The notes beneath the pieces are model-generated. The model searched no databases, was not told the origin of the DNA, and saw only the letters and a program-made list of their open reading frames with translations. A DNA stretch of 64,000 bases from Gnetum montanum (lineage: Eukaryota; Streptophyta; Gnetopsida; Gnetales; Gnetaceae). The stretch covers positions 371,607 to 435,606 of the forward strand of contig MNCI01038110.1 of NCBI GenBank assembly GCA_015680685.1. The letters run 5' to 3'. This document shows, one piece after another, positions 49,501 through 60,927 of this stretch. How positions within the stretch are numbered: position 1 is the first letter of the stretch; each line of letters opens with the position of its first letter. A program made the position numbers and the translations under genes.

Positions 49501-49687
49501 TAGCTTCCAGGTCTAGCATGCGCTTCAACTGTTCTGTCCATTCCAGGGACATCTCCGACGCAGCTATAGTTACGTCTTCTAAGGGGAGGTTAACATCTAT
49601 AAACGCAGGATCAAATTGCCTAACTACCTTTCTGTATGGGCCAGCCAGAGTTAAAGGTGTTGATAGTGTTGCATTCATTTGTTTGCC
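46590..49687 (-). pseudogene. pol of element 3: RT, RNase H, aRNase H, integrase (gap inside)
   Basis: The reading region begins after a TTTTGCAG/G acceptor-like site (49688-49689) with MNATLSTPLTLAGPYRKV. Stops lie near 49409 and at 48110 (Trp to TAG). RT 49339-48560 has SFMDGFSGYNQIRINP and YVDD (48809-48820). The first RNase H is about 48470-48150. Archaeal-type RNase H is 47960-47560 (LYFDRAS, NNVAEYEGLL, RGDSMLVINQ, DALATLAL). Integrase C-terminal two thirds is 47255-46590 with VTDNGPQF and NGQAEASNK, ending VYLKRYYI. Compared with element 2, about 380 bases carrying the zinc finger and first catalytic Asp are absent exactly at an N (47280). RT and integrase catalytic residues present are canonical. 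Confidence 0.88.
47280..47280. other. Ambiguous base marking a gap in integrase
   Basis: The N sits where about 380 bases of integrase are missing relative to element 2. The sequence on either side aligns to points about 127 codons apart, so it probably marks unsequenced or collapsed sequence. Confidence 0.75.
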
Positions 49688-49689
49688 CT

Positions 49690-50078
49690 GCAAAATCGCA
49701 AAGTACATAAATGGTTAGAAAGAAGATGACGTGATGGCTAGCAAACGTGGAAAGCTAACAGAATTTTGAATTTTGTAATGAAGTTGTAATCAATGCTACC
49801 CGATTACGAGGCGATAAGATGTGGTAGTTTAACGTCATTTCGGACAGCGGTGCGTGCGATATCAACCGCATTAATATCTTGATTTTCGAGTTCCGTTTTA
49901 GGAAAGTCCCGCTGAAATCGGATATCAAGTCGGTGATTCTCGCATACAGGTAGGCGGTTTTTTGGTTAGAACGGACTGTTGGCTATTGTGAGTTCAAATT
50001 CGCGGGTATTATCTAGTAAGAGCAAGAAGAGCAGAAGATTTGAAGGTGTAAAGCTGTGCAAGTGTTGAAGCTGTGATA
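49690..50078. other. Region between pol and antisense gene of element 3
   Basis: About 390 bases. It contains a single AGTTTAACGTCATTTCGGACAG-type unit at 49825-49850, where elements 1 and 2 have arrays. It would hold the promoter of the antisense gene. No clear TATA box is seen (GGTATTATC at about 50006 is weak). Confidence 0.4.
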
Positions 50079-53000
50079 ATGACACCTAAGATGAAGAAGA
50101 AGAACACTAAATTGGCTAAAATCGACGAGGTACAGGAGAACCTGGAGCGTGTTCAACAGGCCGTGGTCGAAGTGTGTGACCTGACACCTTTGAAGCGGTA
50201 GGTCATTCTTTGCATGCTCATGCTATTTCAGTGTTTGTGCTATACAACGTTCTTCGTGTAAATGAGGGTTTTGGGTTATGGAGCTTGCGGTACAGCGAGG
50301 GTTTGGCATGGTTGCGTTTATCACCGTTGTCAGAGACGGACCTTGCGCTGTTGCAAGGGTTTGGGCGATTTCCACATAGATGGCTAAGCATGATGTGTAA
50401 TGTTTCTGTATTAATGATGCAACTGTAAATCTAGGCGTTGATTTACGTAGCGTTTTTTTTGTATAGTGTCGTGCTGAAGCCTATTCTGATTGTTTTAGAC
50501 ATCATTGGGGTTTTGTGTTGGGTAAACCCCATCATCCCCAATGTCCCCCCTCCGCACAAGCGAGTGCAGGGGAAGGCCATCTGGTTCCGAAGGGGGGCGC
50601 TGGAGTTTCTGCAGTTCTTACTACGCAACTTTAGCATCATTGTGTGGTCTAATGTGACTAGCGATGTTGCCGGTGCCATTTTAGAACACCTGCTGGTAGG
50701 GTCTGCACAGGGGATTTTGGCTTACTTGACAGACGGGGCCATCGATATGGGTCGTCCCGAGGACCAAGCGCTCAACGCCCGAGGCCTGAGGAGCTTATGC
50801 TGGATCTGGGAAATGGCCCGTTTCAGTTGTTATCATGCATATAACACGCTGTTCGTGGCTCGCCATGTTTCAACCTACTTCCAGAACCCACAAGGCACGG
50901 TGTACTATGCGGGTAGGTAAGCAAATTCTGCCAACTGTATTGTCTTTGTTACTGTTATAGTGTCTGTTATCGATGTGAAGTGTAAGAGAAGTCTATGTGC
51001 AAAGTGTAAGTTAAGCCTATGTTGTATGGTATAGGTTTTTCATACATGATAACAGGTTAATTGGCGATGGTGATGCGTTGGCCTGGGCTGAAACGGAAAT
51101 AATGGCGTTTAACTCAACCAACAATGTACGTGCCGGTGTTATAGGGCAGATTGGCCATGAGATGCGTGAGTATCACACCAGCTACGAGCATCCTCTTAAG
51201 AATTGCTGGGAACTCGGGTGGTTGCACGATGACTGGACCTTAGATTCGCCCCTTACGGTTGAGGACGTGCAGAGGAACCTGCCGCCATTCCCTTTGCCCT
51301 TCGGACCTGGTAAGGCCGCTGTGTGTTCTAATGTTATGTGTGTAGTTGTGAGTTGTGGACATTACGTAAAGCATTTCTATTTGACTTGCGTTTTATACTA
51401 TTCAGTTAGGGAATCTCGGGAGATTACCCTTACGATTTCCGGCCGCGAGGCGAGGGATGTCCTCTTCCGTTACGGCGATATTAAGGACGCATAGTGCTGG
51501 CTCAGCCACTCAGCGGCCCCAGTCGTGGTGACCGCCAATATCCGGGTAGCAAGGCTAATGCACCTATTTTTGGCTGCGACCCCTGATGTCCCCGCTAGTG
51601 AAATGATAGCCTTGGTCAACTCCTTCAGCGAGAAGGAAGAGCATTTTTGCACACGCGTGCATAACGTGCGTGTAAGTTTCGATATCGACGCTCAGCTCTT
51701 CGCGGACCTGTTTGGCGTTCCCTTGAACGACCTTCCCGTAAAGGCGAAGACCAAGAGGAGCCCTAAATTATAGGAGTGTCTCAAGGAGTGGGTGAGGATC
51801 CCAAAAGAGACCAAAGGATTTCCTTGTGATAAATTCGAGATGGGAGTTGCCAAGACACTTTATCCCCTTTTTCAGGTCTGGACTTTCCCCAAAACCCTCT
51901 CGCAGGCGAAGTTCTTTTCTGTAGAACAGACCCACATTATGCGAGAGGTTCTGGAGGAGGGAACCCAGTTCGATTGGGTAAACTATTTTGCCAAGGGACT
52001 GCGCAACGAAATGGTCAAGCTTCGCAAGAAGCTTGAGTCCCGCTTTAATGTGAATTACACCTTTTTCATAGCTTGCCTCCTGTGGTTTGCTGAGTTTCTG
52101 GTCATCCAGAGGAATGGGGTCTGGGAACAAGAAGACCGAGACCAGCTATCCAGACCTTGGATTACCCACATTCTCAGCAATACCCGTGGGTAGGATCCGC
52201 TGGAAGGAATCGGGGAGTTGTTGTCTGTAACGACTAAAGGCTTGGCGGTGCCCCAAGTGCAAGGTCTTGACAGCGTGGGCAGGATAATGCCTACCTACAC
52301 CAGTGACGCCTCGCGAGGGAAGCGCGTGGCAGAAGAAATTGTGGAACCGGCAGCTTGGTGCAAGAGGCTCCGTCTAGCCGAGGCCCCTGGGGGTAACGCA
52401 AGCCAAACTGTTGCGGTCAAGGTTCAGTAGAATAAGCTTCTGCCTGGTAAGTGTGAAAGGATTGTAGTACACAATGTTTTATTTAGATGGTCTGGAATTA
52501 TATGCTAACGTGTGGTGGTGTAAACAGTAAAAATGACAGGGCAATTGACCCCTGAGACAGGGGCGATGATACTAAGCCGTGGGGAGGGGGCCTCAATTTT
52601 GGAAGAAGAGGCCCCAGCTGTTAATGTGAACCGTGTGCAGGTTCCAGTGCATGAGGAGGCCCCAGCTACTAGCGGGAGCCGTGCATATGACCAGGCACAC
52701 GAGGAAACCCTAGCTACTGGGACTAGCGGCATACGAGATCACGTGCGTGAAGAGAAAGGGATGGAAGAGATTGGTGAAGTTGCCACTATCACTAGCAGAG
52801 GTACTGAGTGCGTTAGCGTGTTTGTAGGATCTTGTTAATAGATGGAGTGTCTAACCAAATTATGCTACAGGGGAAGAAGATGCATCTACGTATGCTTCTG
52901 TGAGCAAAATGTGGAGAGACTTCCCCGACAAATTTTCTTTCATGGAAGGCGTCGTTAATGACATGATCGAGCATTTGGAGCGCGTCGAACCTAGCGCTGG

Positions 53001-54223
53001 TATGTTATAGCCATAATGAGTTTATGACATAATGTTTTAGTAATGTGTCATCCATATTGATGCTTGTTTTGTGTTAGGAGCTCACCTCCGATGGGATCCC
53101 ACGGAGCCCATTGATTTGGATAGAGCGGAGCCCCCATCTGATGGGGCAGTCGTGCCATGTCACATTTATGAGGAAATGTCTAAATGTGCGTTACGCTCGA
53201 CGCGCTCCGTATGGGAAAGTAGAAGCATTAATGAAAGCCTATGGAAAAGGCTACCGTGGTCGGAGCAGAGGGTTGAGTCCTTGACCAAAGAAGTCGGGGA
53301 CCTAAGGTCACGGTACGAATTCCTACAGGCTTGAGTGATGGGGGATGAAGACTGACGTACCACTGTTATCGATCACTCCCGTTATTGGACAGCCATCAAG
53401 AACAACATACAGACCAGTTGGGCGTTAGTAGAGCAGAGGATGCAAATTGAACTTCTAGCTCAGAAAAGCTGGGATTGGAGGAACTACTGCGCCAGCATAC
53501 AGGAGTGGGGGCAGAAGGAGGAGGACCACAAGCACCTATATAAAAGGGAAAGCTCCGCTTATTGAAAACACTATCGCGATTCTGCCATCAAAGCTCGATA
53601 CCTGGAGGTTTTTGTGGACACCATCGGAGTGTCCGAAGCTTTCAAGAAGTTCGAAGAGCAGGTGACTGTAACTGCGTCCCCGAAGAGGGCAATGGTTTTC
53701 CCTGGGAATCAGGCTACAATCCCTACCTTCTTCCCAGATCCACCCCACTGGAGTAGCGTGGAGAAAGGGAAGGTGAAAGCTGGAGCTGCGTTGGGCGAGG
53801 ATGTGTGGCCAGACCTGACAGAGGAAGAGATTATGCAGTGCCTGTGGGCTGGCCTGGACAAGCTTCCCTTTGCTATGGAAGTAGGGCCGTCGCGAGTAAG
53901 TTTATGCATGACTTAGTCAGAAGGTTTTCTGGCTTGTGTTGTCTACTCTAATTTTTGATGTTATTTGGGTTTAGGTACCAGAAGAAGATAGGGAAAATAC
54001 GCCAGCTGAGGGGCTGGGAGAGGAAACAGAGGAAGCAGAGGAGGAACGCAACAATGAAGAGCGTTCTCCTGTGAAGCCAGTGCCGGAATGAGAGCCTCAT
54101 GAAGGGGCAATTTTTCGTGAAGGCATAATTCCCAGAAATGATGGCCCACTGGAGGACAACCTTTTGGGGCTAGATCTGAAGTTAAGAGATACCGGTGACA
54201 GTGGTAGCAGAGGGAATGCGTAA
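50079..54223 (+). pseudogene. Antisense gene of element 3 (eight exons, unknown protein)
   Basis: Best-preserved exon structure: 1 50079-50197 (MTPKMKKKNTKLAKIDEV), 2 about 50499-50916, 3 51056-51309, 4 51406-52446, 5 52528-52800, 6 52871-52999, 7 53078-53895, 8 53975-54223. Donors such as AG/GTAAGC, G/GTAAGG, G/GTAAGT and acceptors TATTCAG, GCTACAG, GTTTAG fit plant consensus. Phases match element 2. Exon 2 has IWFRRGALEFLQFLLRNF, exon 4 VRVSFDIDAQLFADLFGVP and TLYPLFQVWTFPKTL, exon 5 imperfect repeats of HEEAPATSGSRAYDQ, exon 7 SWDWRNYCASIQEWGQKEE and HWSSVEKGKVKAG. Stops: 51494, 51771, 52192, 52428, 53334, 53355, 53565, 54089. It lies between protease and RT and reads against them. The function is unknown. 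Confidence 0.82.
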
Positions 54224-54474
54224 TTATTATTTATGAAAAATTTTATTGATGCAAGGTCGGGTATTGTTCTGAATGACTGTTGACGGATTGTTGTAAAGTT
54301 TAATGGATATTTGAAATGTTGATTAGTTTGTTGTTTGACTTTTTATGCTTTTGTCTGCGTTAGCGTGAAAATATATGTTAAGGATTCTGTCTAAGTGATA
54401 CTAATGGGACGTAATAACTATTTTAAAGCCGTTGCGTATTCCAGCGTAAATGGTTATAGTATGCAATACTGCGT
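54224..54474. other. Downstream of the antisense gene, element 3
   Basis: A/T-rich 3' flank with the first GCGTAA motifs of the next stretch. No gene is seen. Confidence 0.4.
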
Positions 54475-54660
54475 TACTAGTTTAAGGCCATTGCGGGCCT
54501 GTTGCGTATTGTATAGCCAGCGTAAATAATGATAGTAGATAACTTCGGATGACTAGTTTAAGGCTGTTACGGGCCGACTGCGTAACTACATATAACAGTA
54601 TAAATAGGTTGATTTTGTATAACTAGTTTAAGGCCGTTGCGGGCTGACTGCGTAAATTGT
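54475..54660 (+). repeat. AGTTTAAGGCC array, antisense gene/protease boundary, element 3
   Basis: Three long units (about 65 bp) headed ACTAGTTTAAGGCCGTTGCG, then GGCCTGTTGCGTA or GGGCTGACTGCGTAA. GCGTAA motifs continue to about 54920. It occupies the same module boundary as in elements 0, 1 and 2. Confidence 0.75.
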
Positions 54661-54862
54661 AACAAAAATGTAATCCTGTATAAATGCGTGAAGTAATGTG
54701 AAAGCGTAACTAACGCGGGTACGATAAAACACGCAAAAAAAAGTGCAAAGCGTAAACACAGAAAGCAAATGTAGCGTAAAAGTATGTTGAAACAAAAGAA
54801 GCTATTAAATGGGGAGTACGCTAACTTACAAGAGAATGGTGGTACACGCAGAAAACCATTGT

Positions 54863-57800
54863 TCAATCGTCGATACGCAATTGTCTGTTAATGGCCTTTA
54901 CGTTGAGTGCTGCGTAAGGGCGAGGCGGGTTGTGGTTTGACTCCTCTACGCTATTATCTGGAAATGGCAGGTCGGACCAGGCTAGACCGTCATCATTGTT
55001 GTCGGTTTGTTTAGGGGCTTGGAGATGGGACTTATCGTCAGTTGTTTCAATCTCCGAACCCCATTCTTCTTCAATGTTATTGATAGTCCTGGGGGTGACC
55101 TCATTGCCGCGTATGATGATCTCCCCCCCGGCATAGGACAGGTGTATCTCTTGGTGTATCGAAGATGAAACTGCCCTTAGCTAGGCTAACCATGACCTCC
55201 CTAAGATCAAGTTGAAACCAGGCATCTCCTCGACGACTAAGAATGTGGCTTCGGTTGGAAATTGATCCCCTGCCACAAACTCAATACGCACCGTTCCTTT
55301 GACTTGAACCCGTGCTCCGTTGAACGATTTTACGCAGGCTGTCATCGTGGGAGTGATCTGGTCGACCAAGCCCAGCCTATCCACTATGGAATAAGGAACG
55401 ACGTTAGCAGCTGCGCCATCATCCACGTGCACCCTCCGGATCTGGTACTGGCTGACTCGAATGGTAATGAATGTAGGCTCAGTCGTTACTTGACCTTTCT
55501 CCAGGTCGTCTTTGACAGACTCATCAAGAAAGGTCAGCGAGGTAGGCTTGGGTTGTTCAGCTTCGGAAGGAAACATGACAACATGTATCGCTTCCTCTTC
55601 TGCTGGTAGGTTGCCATCCACTGATATGGATGTCAGCATGCGTACCATAGCCTCACGGTGTTCTCGAGACGTCATCAGTAAGTTGTACAGGCTCAGCGTT
55701 GTGTTCTTTTGCTTAAGAGCTTGTTTGACTTGCGTGAATGCATTGAGGAGGTCCTTCTCTCGGCCGGGTTGTTTATCCCCCTTGTCCTCCTCCATTCGGC
55801 CTAAGAGACGGATCTCTCGAGGGGGAGCAGCGTCAGTGGGAGGGTCTTTCTTTTTCCTACCAAGAGAAGGTGGCTGTATTTCTGTACCTTTAGCCTGCTT
55901 CTGAGGCATAGACAAAGGCACAGAGGCTAGGGGCCTGGGCTTAGGGAAGTCGAGCGTAAGGTGGTTTTTTGTTGCATTAATTGTAGTATCCTCCTCCTTT
56001 CGCTTAGGAGGCGATGATTGGTTATTTTGACCGTAGGTCTGCCCCTGCGTGAGAGGAGCAGGCCGTGGTTCTGGCGTCTTGATAATGAAGGGTGCTCTAG
56101 GCGTGGGCGCGGACGGAGCCGCGGCTTGAGTGCTGCCGCGTGACTGAGGGCGTACCTGGGAAGGTGCCCGTATGATGAAAGGTGGCCGTGAGACCCCACT
56201 GGCTACTGGTGAAGTAGTTGGCCCCCTTGGTGAGCTGGCGAGCACGCGCAAGACAAAAGGATATTTTGGCGGTCCCTTACGCTCGTCGTCCGTACTCACC
56301 ATAGTGATTGTATAAGGATCGTAGTTTGCATTCAATGGGTCCTTATATACATGCAGTGTTTGGTTTTCTGGATGCGTCGGGTTACTGCTGTCTAATTTTA
56401 GATGACCTTCGTCAATCATGTGTTGAATGTCGTCCTTTAACGCCCAGCAGTAATCCGTGTCATGACCACACATCTGGTGGTAGTCACAGAAACGGTCGAG
56501 CCTGAAAGATCTCGGAACTGTTAGTTTGTCAGGTAAGGCTAAAGAAGGGTCTTTCAGCAATTCACAGTGACGTCTGTGATGCTTCAGAGCTTCCTCGGAC
56601 ACCTTCTTAGGTTGAATGTGCCCTGCCGCTAACAGTTGTTTCAGCAATTCGGAATGCTTCACAGGTAGAGCCGCATGTTTTGAACGATCTTTATGCTCAA
56701 AATTTGGCTTTGGCTGGGGGGGCCTTCAGGGGCAGTTGTGGCTTCACTGGTGCCGGCACCAGCCGTGGCCTCGGGAGGCGCTGTTGTGGGCACCTTCTTG
56801 TTCTTGTTCTTTGCGCTTTCAGTCAGCACGGCTACTGTCGTTGTTGCCGCCTTACCTTTCTCTTTGGCCTTGTTGTGTGTGTTCCTGTAGGCGACATACG
56901 CTGGGTCTTTGTTGGCCTCCGCATCATCTTGGATGCTTCTAACTTGTGCGAAGGCCTGATGTAAATTACTTGGGAAAAGGTAGTACAGCTTTGACTTAAT
57001 GAAGTCATTGACTGCTTCCTTGAACATAGCCAACATATGTAAGTCCGCGATCGGCTCACGGATCTCATTCAAGGTAGCATTCTAGTGCTGTATAAACTTT
57101 TGGACGGGTTCGAGCCGGTCTTGTTTCACCCCCATGAGCTGATCTAGCGTGACTTCCGGTTTCAGGTTATATTTGAAGCGGGTCATAAATTGGGTCAACA
57201 ACTCTTCCAAGGTTGAGATGGAAGAGCGTGGGAGGGCTCGGTACCAGTCCAAAGCTTTCCCTATTAATGACATTGTAAACACTCTGATAATCGTATGTGG
57301 CCACTGTTGAAGCAACAAGGATTCAGATTGAAAGGTGACTAAGTGAGCGTTGGGATCCCCTTCCCCATTGTATTTGGTGAAATGAGGGAGGGACATCCCC
57401 GGCTGTAACGACAGCATAGGGACCGCTGAACTAATCGGATCATCCTGGTAAAAGTCCATAATTTGAATAGCATCAGATCCAGTGGCTTTGAGGCGTCGGA
57501 CCTCCTCGGTAAGAGTCTGTATCAGCTGGAAAGCTTGGCCCAAGCCTGTTGATGGAGGTGCCTATGCAGAAGGCATAGGAGGTTGGACCGGGAGGGCGGC
57601 GCGAGGGAACGGAAACGACGGAATGGGTTGACTGGCTGCTTGTGGGGCAGGGATCCCAGCAGGAAGGGGAGCCTGCGAAGACCACCACCTGCTGGCTTGC
57701 ACAGAGGGGTTGGCAGTCACCTGCTGCACAAGATAGGGATGGGTATACTGTGGGATCCTCTGTGGAACTTGTGCTACAGGTGCAACTGGGGGCTGCACGC

Positions 57801-58671
57801 CGTACACCACAGACTGAGTATGTTGCGCCGCCGGGTTGGCCCACTAACCTGCGGCAGGCTGTTGGATGTATGTTTGTGGCTGAGCGGTTGCGGGGATTTG
57901 CTGAGTTTGCGGATGCAGAAGCGACATGGTCTAGGCCGGGCACGTTATAGATACGTTATGGGGTTGTATCTGAGGGATAAAATGAGGTGCGGTGGTCACC
58001 GGGATCACCACTGGGATGCTAAGTACCCGTGCTGACAAAACCACCCCCGTGTTATTGTGTGGTATTTGTGCTTGCAACCCAGATGGCTACGCATTGACCT
58101 GCGGCATGGCAGGGAAATACATCTGCGCGGTCATGGCTGGGTCAAGAGGTGCGGCTTCTCCATTGAAAGGAAATAAGGGATTTATATACGTTTGGGGGCT
58201 TAGCGTATGGAACGAAGGTTCTAGAGTATGGAACGAATGTTCCGACTGGGCCTCAAATTCATCCTCTTCTTCCCCATGCTGGGGCTCCACCATAGCTTGT
58301 GAAGCCTGGCCTTTGTCCATGACCAACTGTGTGATAAGTTTGTGTTGGTGTTCAGTCAAGGGAATTATGTCGTAAGCTGTTGGCTTAAAATCATAGCCCC
58401 CTTGGTGGAGCACCTCAAAGTTTCATTTTTCCTCAAGTTCAGCTTGGTTGAGAGCCAGCTTCACCTGGATCTTAACGCATATGAAGTTGTATTCTTCAGG
58501 GGTTATAACTGTGAAGATAGGCTCTTTTCCCTGGAGCCTCAATGAACGGCGCAATGGGCCCTGAGATCCCGTTGTGCCAGGAGCTGGTCCTGTGACCGCC
58601 GTAGGGTTCATAGGTGTGGCACCCAGACCGGTAGGGCCCATGGCAATTGTGGTTGTGTACAAGAAATCCAT
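54863..58671 (-). pseudogene. gag-protease of element 3 (nearly open)
   Basis: Start at 58671 (MDFLYTTTIAMGPTGLG). It has NFICVKIQV, a stop near 58420 (Trp to TGA), then EEEDEFEAQSEHSFH (about 58250). The Pro/Gln-rich region 57950-57560 is disrupted. The capsid 57543-57082 is open: MDFYQDDPISSAVPML, NGEGDPNAHLVTF, GKALDWYRALP, SLIG.. and FMTRFKYNLKPEVTLDQL. After a stop (57080) and a frameshift near 56700 a 493-codon frame (56662-55181) holds the knuckle CDYHQMCGHDTDYC, a linker, and protease with VHVDDGAAANVVPYSIV and NLILGRSWLA. One TAG (55181) replaces Gln, and the frame then runs to 54863. D-D-G-A is the presumed catalytic motif. Confidence 0.88.
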
Positions 58672-58890
58672 TAATCAATAAAGTTAGCGGCAACTGGTAA
58701 TGGGATCTAAGAAATGGCTGGCAACAAAAGCACAAAAAAGGCTTCTACCCTGTAGGATTTCAAAGAAATCGTCCTTGCAACCGATCTATACCACGCGATT
58801 GACCATAGACTTCCCTAGAGGTATTACATCTATAGTTTAGGGTATGGATCACTACCAAGGCTACCCGAAATGTTCGGATTGGAGCCTAAA
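58672..58890 (-). other. Leader of element 3
   Basis: Short leader between PBS and gag start. Nothing else is recognised. Confidence 0.6.
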
Positions 58891-58910
58891 CGCCCTCCTT
58901 CTAGCGGCAG
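58891..58910 (-). other. Primer binding site of element 3
   Basis: The minus strand reads CTGCCGCTAGAAGGAGGGCG, five bases from the LTR edge at 58916. Confidence 0.8.
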
Positions 58911-58915
58911 AAAAC

Positions 58916-60384
58916 TATAACGACAGAAAACGTCGGCAGCTAGAAATACTGACCGAGGTTCCGTGTATACAGTTTTAACCACGGATCCGCACGAGGGCTA
59001 TGCTGGAAAAAACGAATCCGCGGTGCCCTGAACAGTCTTGTTGATCGGACAGGGACTTATGGATCAGTAAAATAATGAAGATTACGGATCTTTGCGTTGT
59101 TTCGATTTGATTCGAGGGACCGTGAAATGGGAGGAAAACGACTTGGATGGATCTCTACGATGATAATGTCAAACACGCCGAAGAGATGCTAATCAGGAGA
59201 GAAATGCGTGATTTTCAAAAGATCTATGTTTCAATTTTTGAAAGAATGTATGATTTGTATGTCACGTTACAATGGGAGAGACCCCCAATAACTTGATGCA
59301 AAACTGAGCATAAAACAACAAGGAAACTGTCCAGACAGAAGTCCGATCTACCTCGTAGGCCAAAGCTGGGATGCAAGGATGGTCAAGCTTTGAGGTCTGC
59401 CGACCAACTGTTTCTGACCGGTAGAGTCTGCAAACTGGGCGAGACGATCTCACAATCCCTGTTCTGCTTCTTTGCTTCAAGTAGGTTCTGCTCAGGGCAG
59501 CAATCGCTAATGGAGAAAGTCGTATCTTCCCCAAAGGAATGATCTCTCTTGTTGCTAAGGCTCAAGTGCTCTGTGCTCTGTTCTTGCTGAAGGATGGTGC
59601 TGTCGACAGTTGCCAAAAGGTTGCTCTTTGTTTCTCTGCTCAAGGTGGTAAGTGCTTCCTTGCTCAAAAAATGCTCTTGCCCTTTTGATTTTCTGCTGCT
59701 GCCCTTGTATCTTTGTCAACTGGTCTATTTATAGGCTGCGGGGTCCCATAAAAAGGTGCAACCCTGATGACGTGGGTCCTGGATATTTCGGGTTCCATTG
59801 ACATGACCATTTTAAGTCAGACTGTGACTACGCACAATACGCTCGTTTGCGTATTGTGCATGTGAATAGCAGGTACATGTTGAGCATGTTTCAATTGCTT
59901 TCAGGCTATATTACACTCATTCGCGTTGTGTTGCGTGTATGAGCGTAATCCGGTACAAAAAACAATAGGCTCAAAATTGTCTTACGCTCACTACGCAGTT
60001 ACGCGTAACGAAGTGTAGACAATGTCTAACTTACGCTCACTACGTAACCGCGCGTAACGAAGTGTAAACAATGTCTAATTTATGCTCACTACGTAGCCGC
60101 GCGTAACGAAGCATAAATAATGTCTAGCCTTAGTGATGAAATACGAAATGGTATGCACCGCCGCGTAACGAGCGTAAAGACAAGTTATCCATACGCCACG
60201 AGAAAAAGTGTCGAACTATTATGCTTCTCTAGACTCTGCCTTCGACTATTTTGGAGCTTATTACACTCATTACGATGTCATGCGTAATAGAGCGTAAACT
60301 TGTCCTTGAACAAAGCTGATGCGTGCTTTCGCTTGAATTGCGAATCTTTGCCTGAGGCCGACTCGTAATTTTCATGGTGTTTCA
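58916..60384 (-). mobile_element. 5' LTR of element 3
   Basis: 1469 bp, the partner of 43525-44993, with TATA box (59725-59735), hairpin (59830-59861) and three 49-base repeats (59984-60127). Its right end GTGTTTCA is followed by the GTGTA target duplication. Confidence 0.92.
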
Positions 60385-60389
60385 GTGTA

Positions 60390-60927
60390 TATGCTGGGCG
60401 TATATGTTGATGGATGCTGGGCGTACACGCTGGGGGTGCTGAATGTATGCGAACATGGGCGTAGATGTCGTTGACGCTGGCGTATACGCTGATGGATGCT
60501 AGGCGTACATGCTAGGGCGTATACGCTGACATGCTAGGCGTATATGCTGGGCGTATACGTTGATGGTTGTTGCCTTGTGCCAAATCTCGCTCTGTAGTGC
60601 TGTTTTCAGGTCTTCTTTGGATGTTTCATGTTGGGCGTATGCACCTGTTGTTCTTGGTAAGCATAGATGCGGGGTGTGTACCTTGGGCGTGTACGCTAGG
60701 CGTGTATGCTAGGCGTGTACGCTGAACGTATACGCTGAGAATTTGAGCGTATATGTTGGGAATGTACACTTGGGCGTATACGCTGGAACTACATACTTAG
60801 TGAAAATTGAGCATTTGATCTCCGAAGTTGCCATGTTTGGTACTAGACGTAGCCGTGGTCATCTTGAGGTCCCAGGGGCCTGCTTGGTGTTGGACAAGTA
60901 CTAAGCTGCAAATTTTGTGGTGTTTCA
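60390..60927 (-). mobile_element. 5' LTR of element 2, U3-side part
   Basis: Continues the LTR broken at 43524 and ends in ...AATTTTGTGGTGTTTCA. It contains GCGTATACGC palindromes like the 3' LTR. The flanking TAGGG (60928-60932) is the target duplication of element 2. Confidence 0.9.

Larger units (their letters stand above)
43520..60389 (-). mobile_element. Element 3 with its TSDs, nested in the 5' LTR of element 2
   Basis: Duplicated target GTGTA at 43520-43524 and 60385-60389. The other LTR of element 2 supplies the empty site (about 27262-27275). Element 3 reads leftwards: 5' LTR, PBS, gag-protease, antisense gene (plus strand), pol, AGTTTA array, polypurine tract, 3' LTR. The two LTRs are each 1469 bp with no length change between them. 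By eye I count about 80 differences, mostly transitions. It is the youngest insertion here. Confidence 0.92.

Noticed and set aside
49191-49718. 175-codon plus-strand frame over RT
   Set aside because: It is the shadow of the real RT frame on the minus strand.
55262-55904. Plus-strand frames opposite the protease of element 3
   Set aside because: They are shadows of the 493-codon minus-strand frame, with no splice or motif support.
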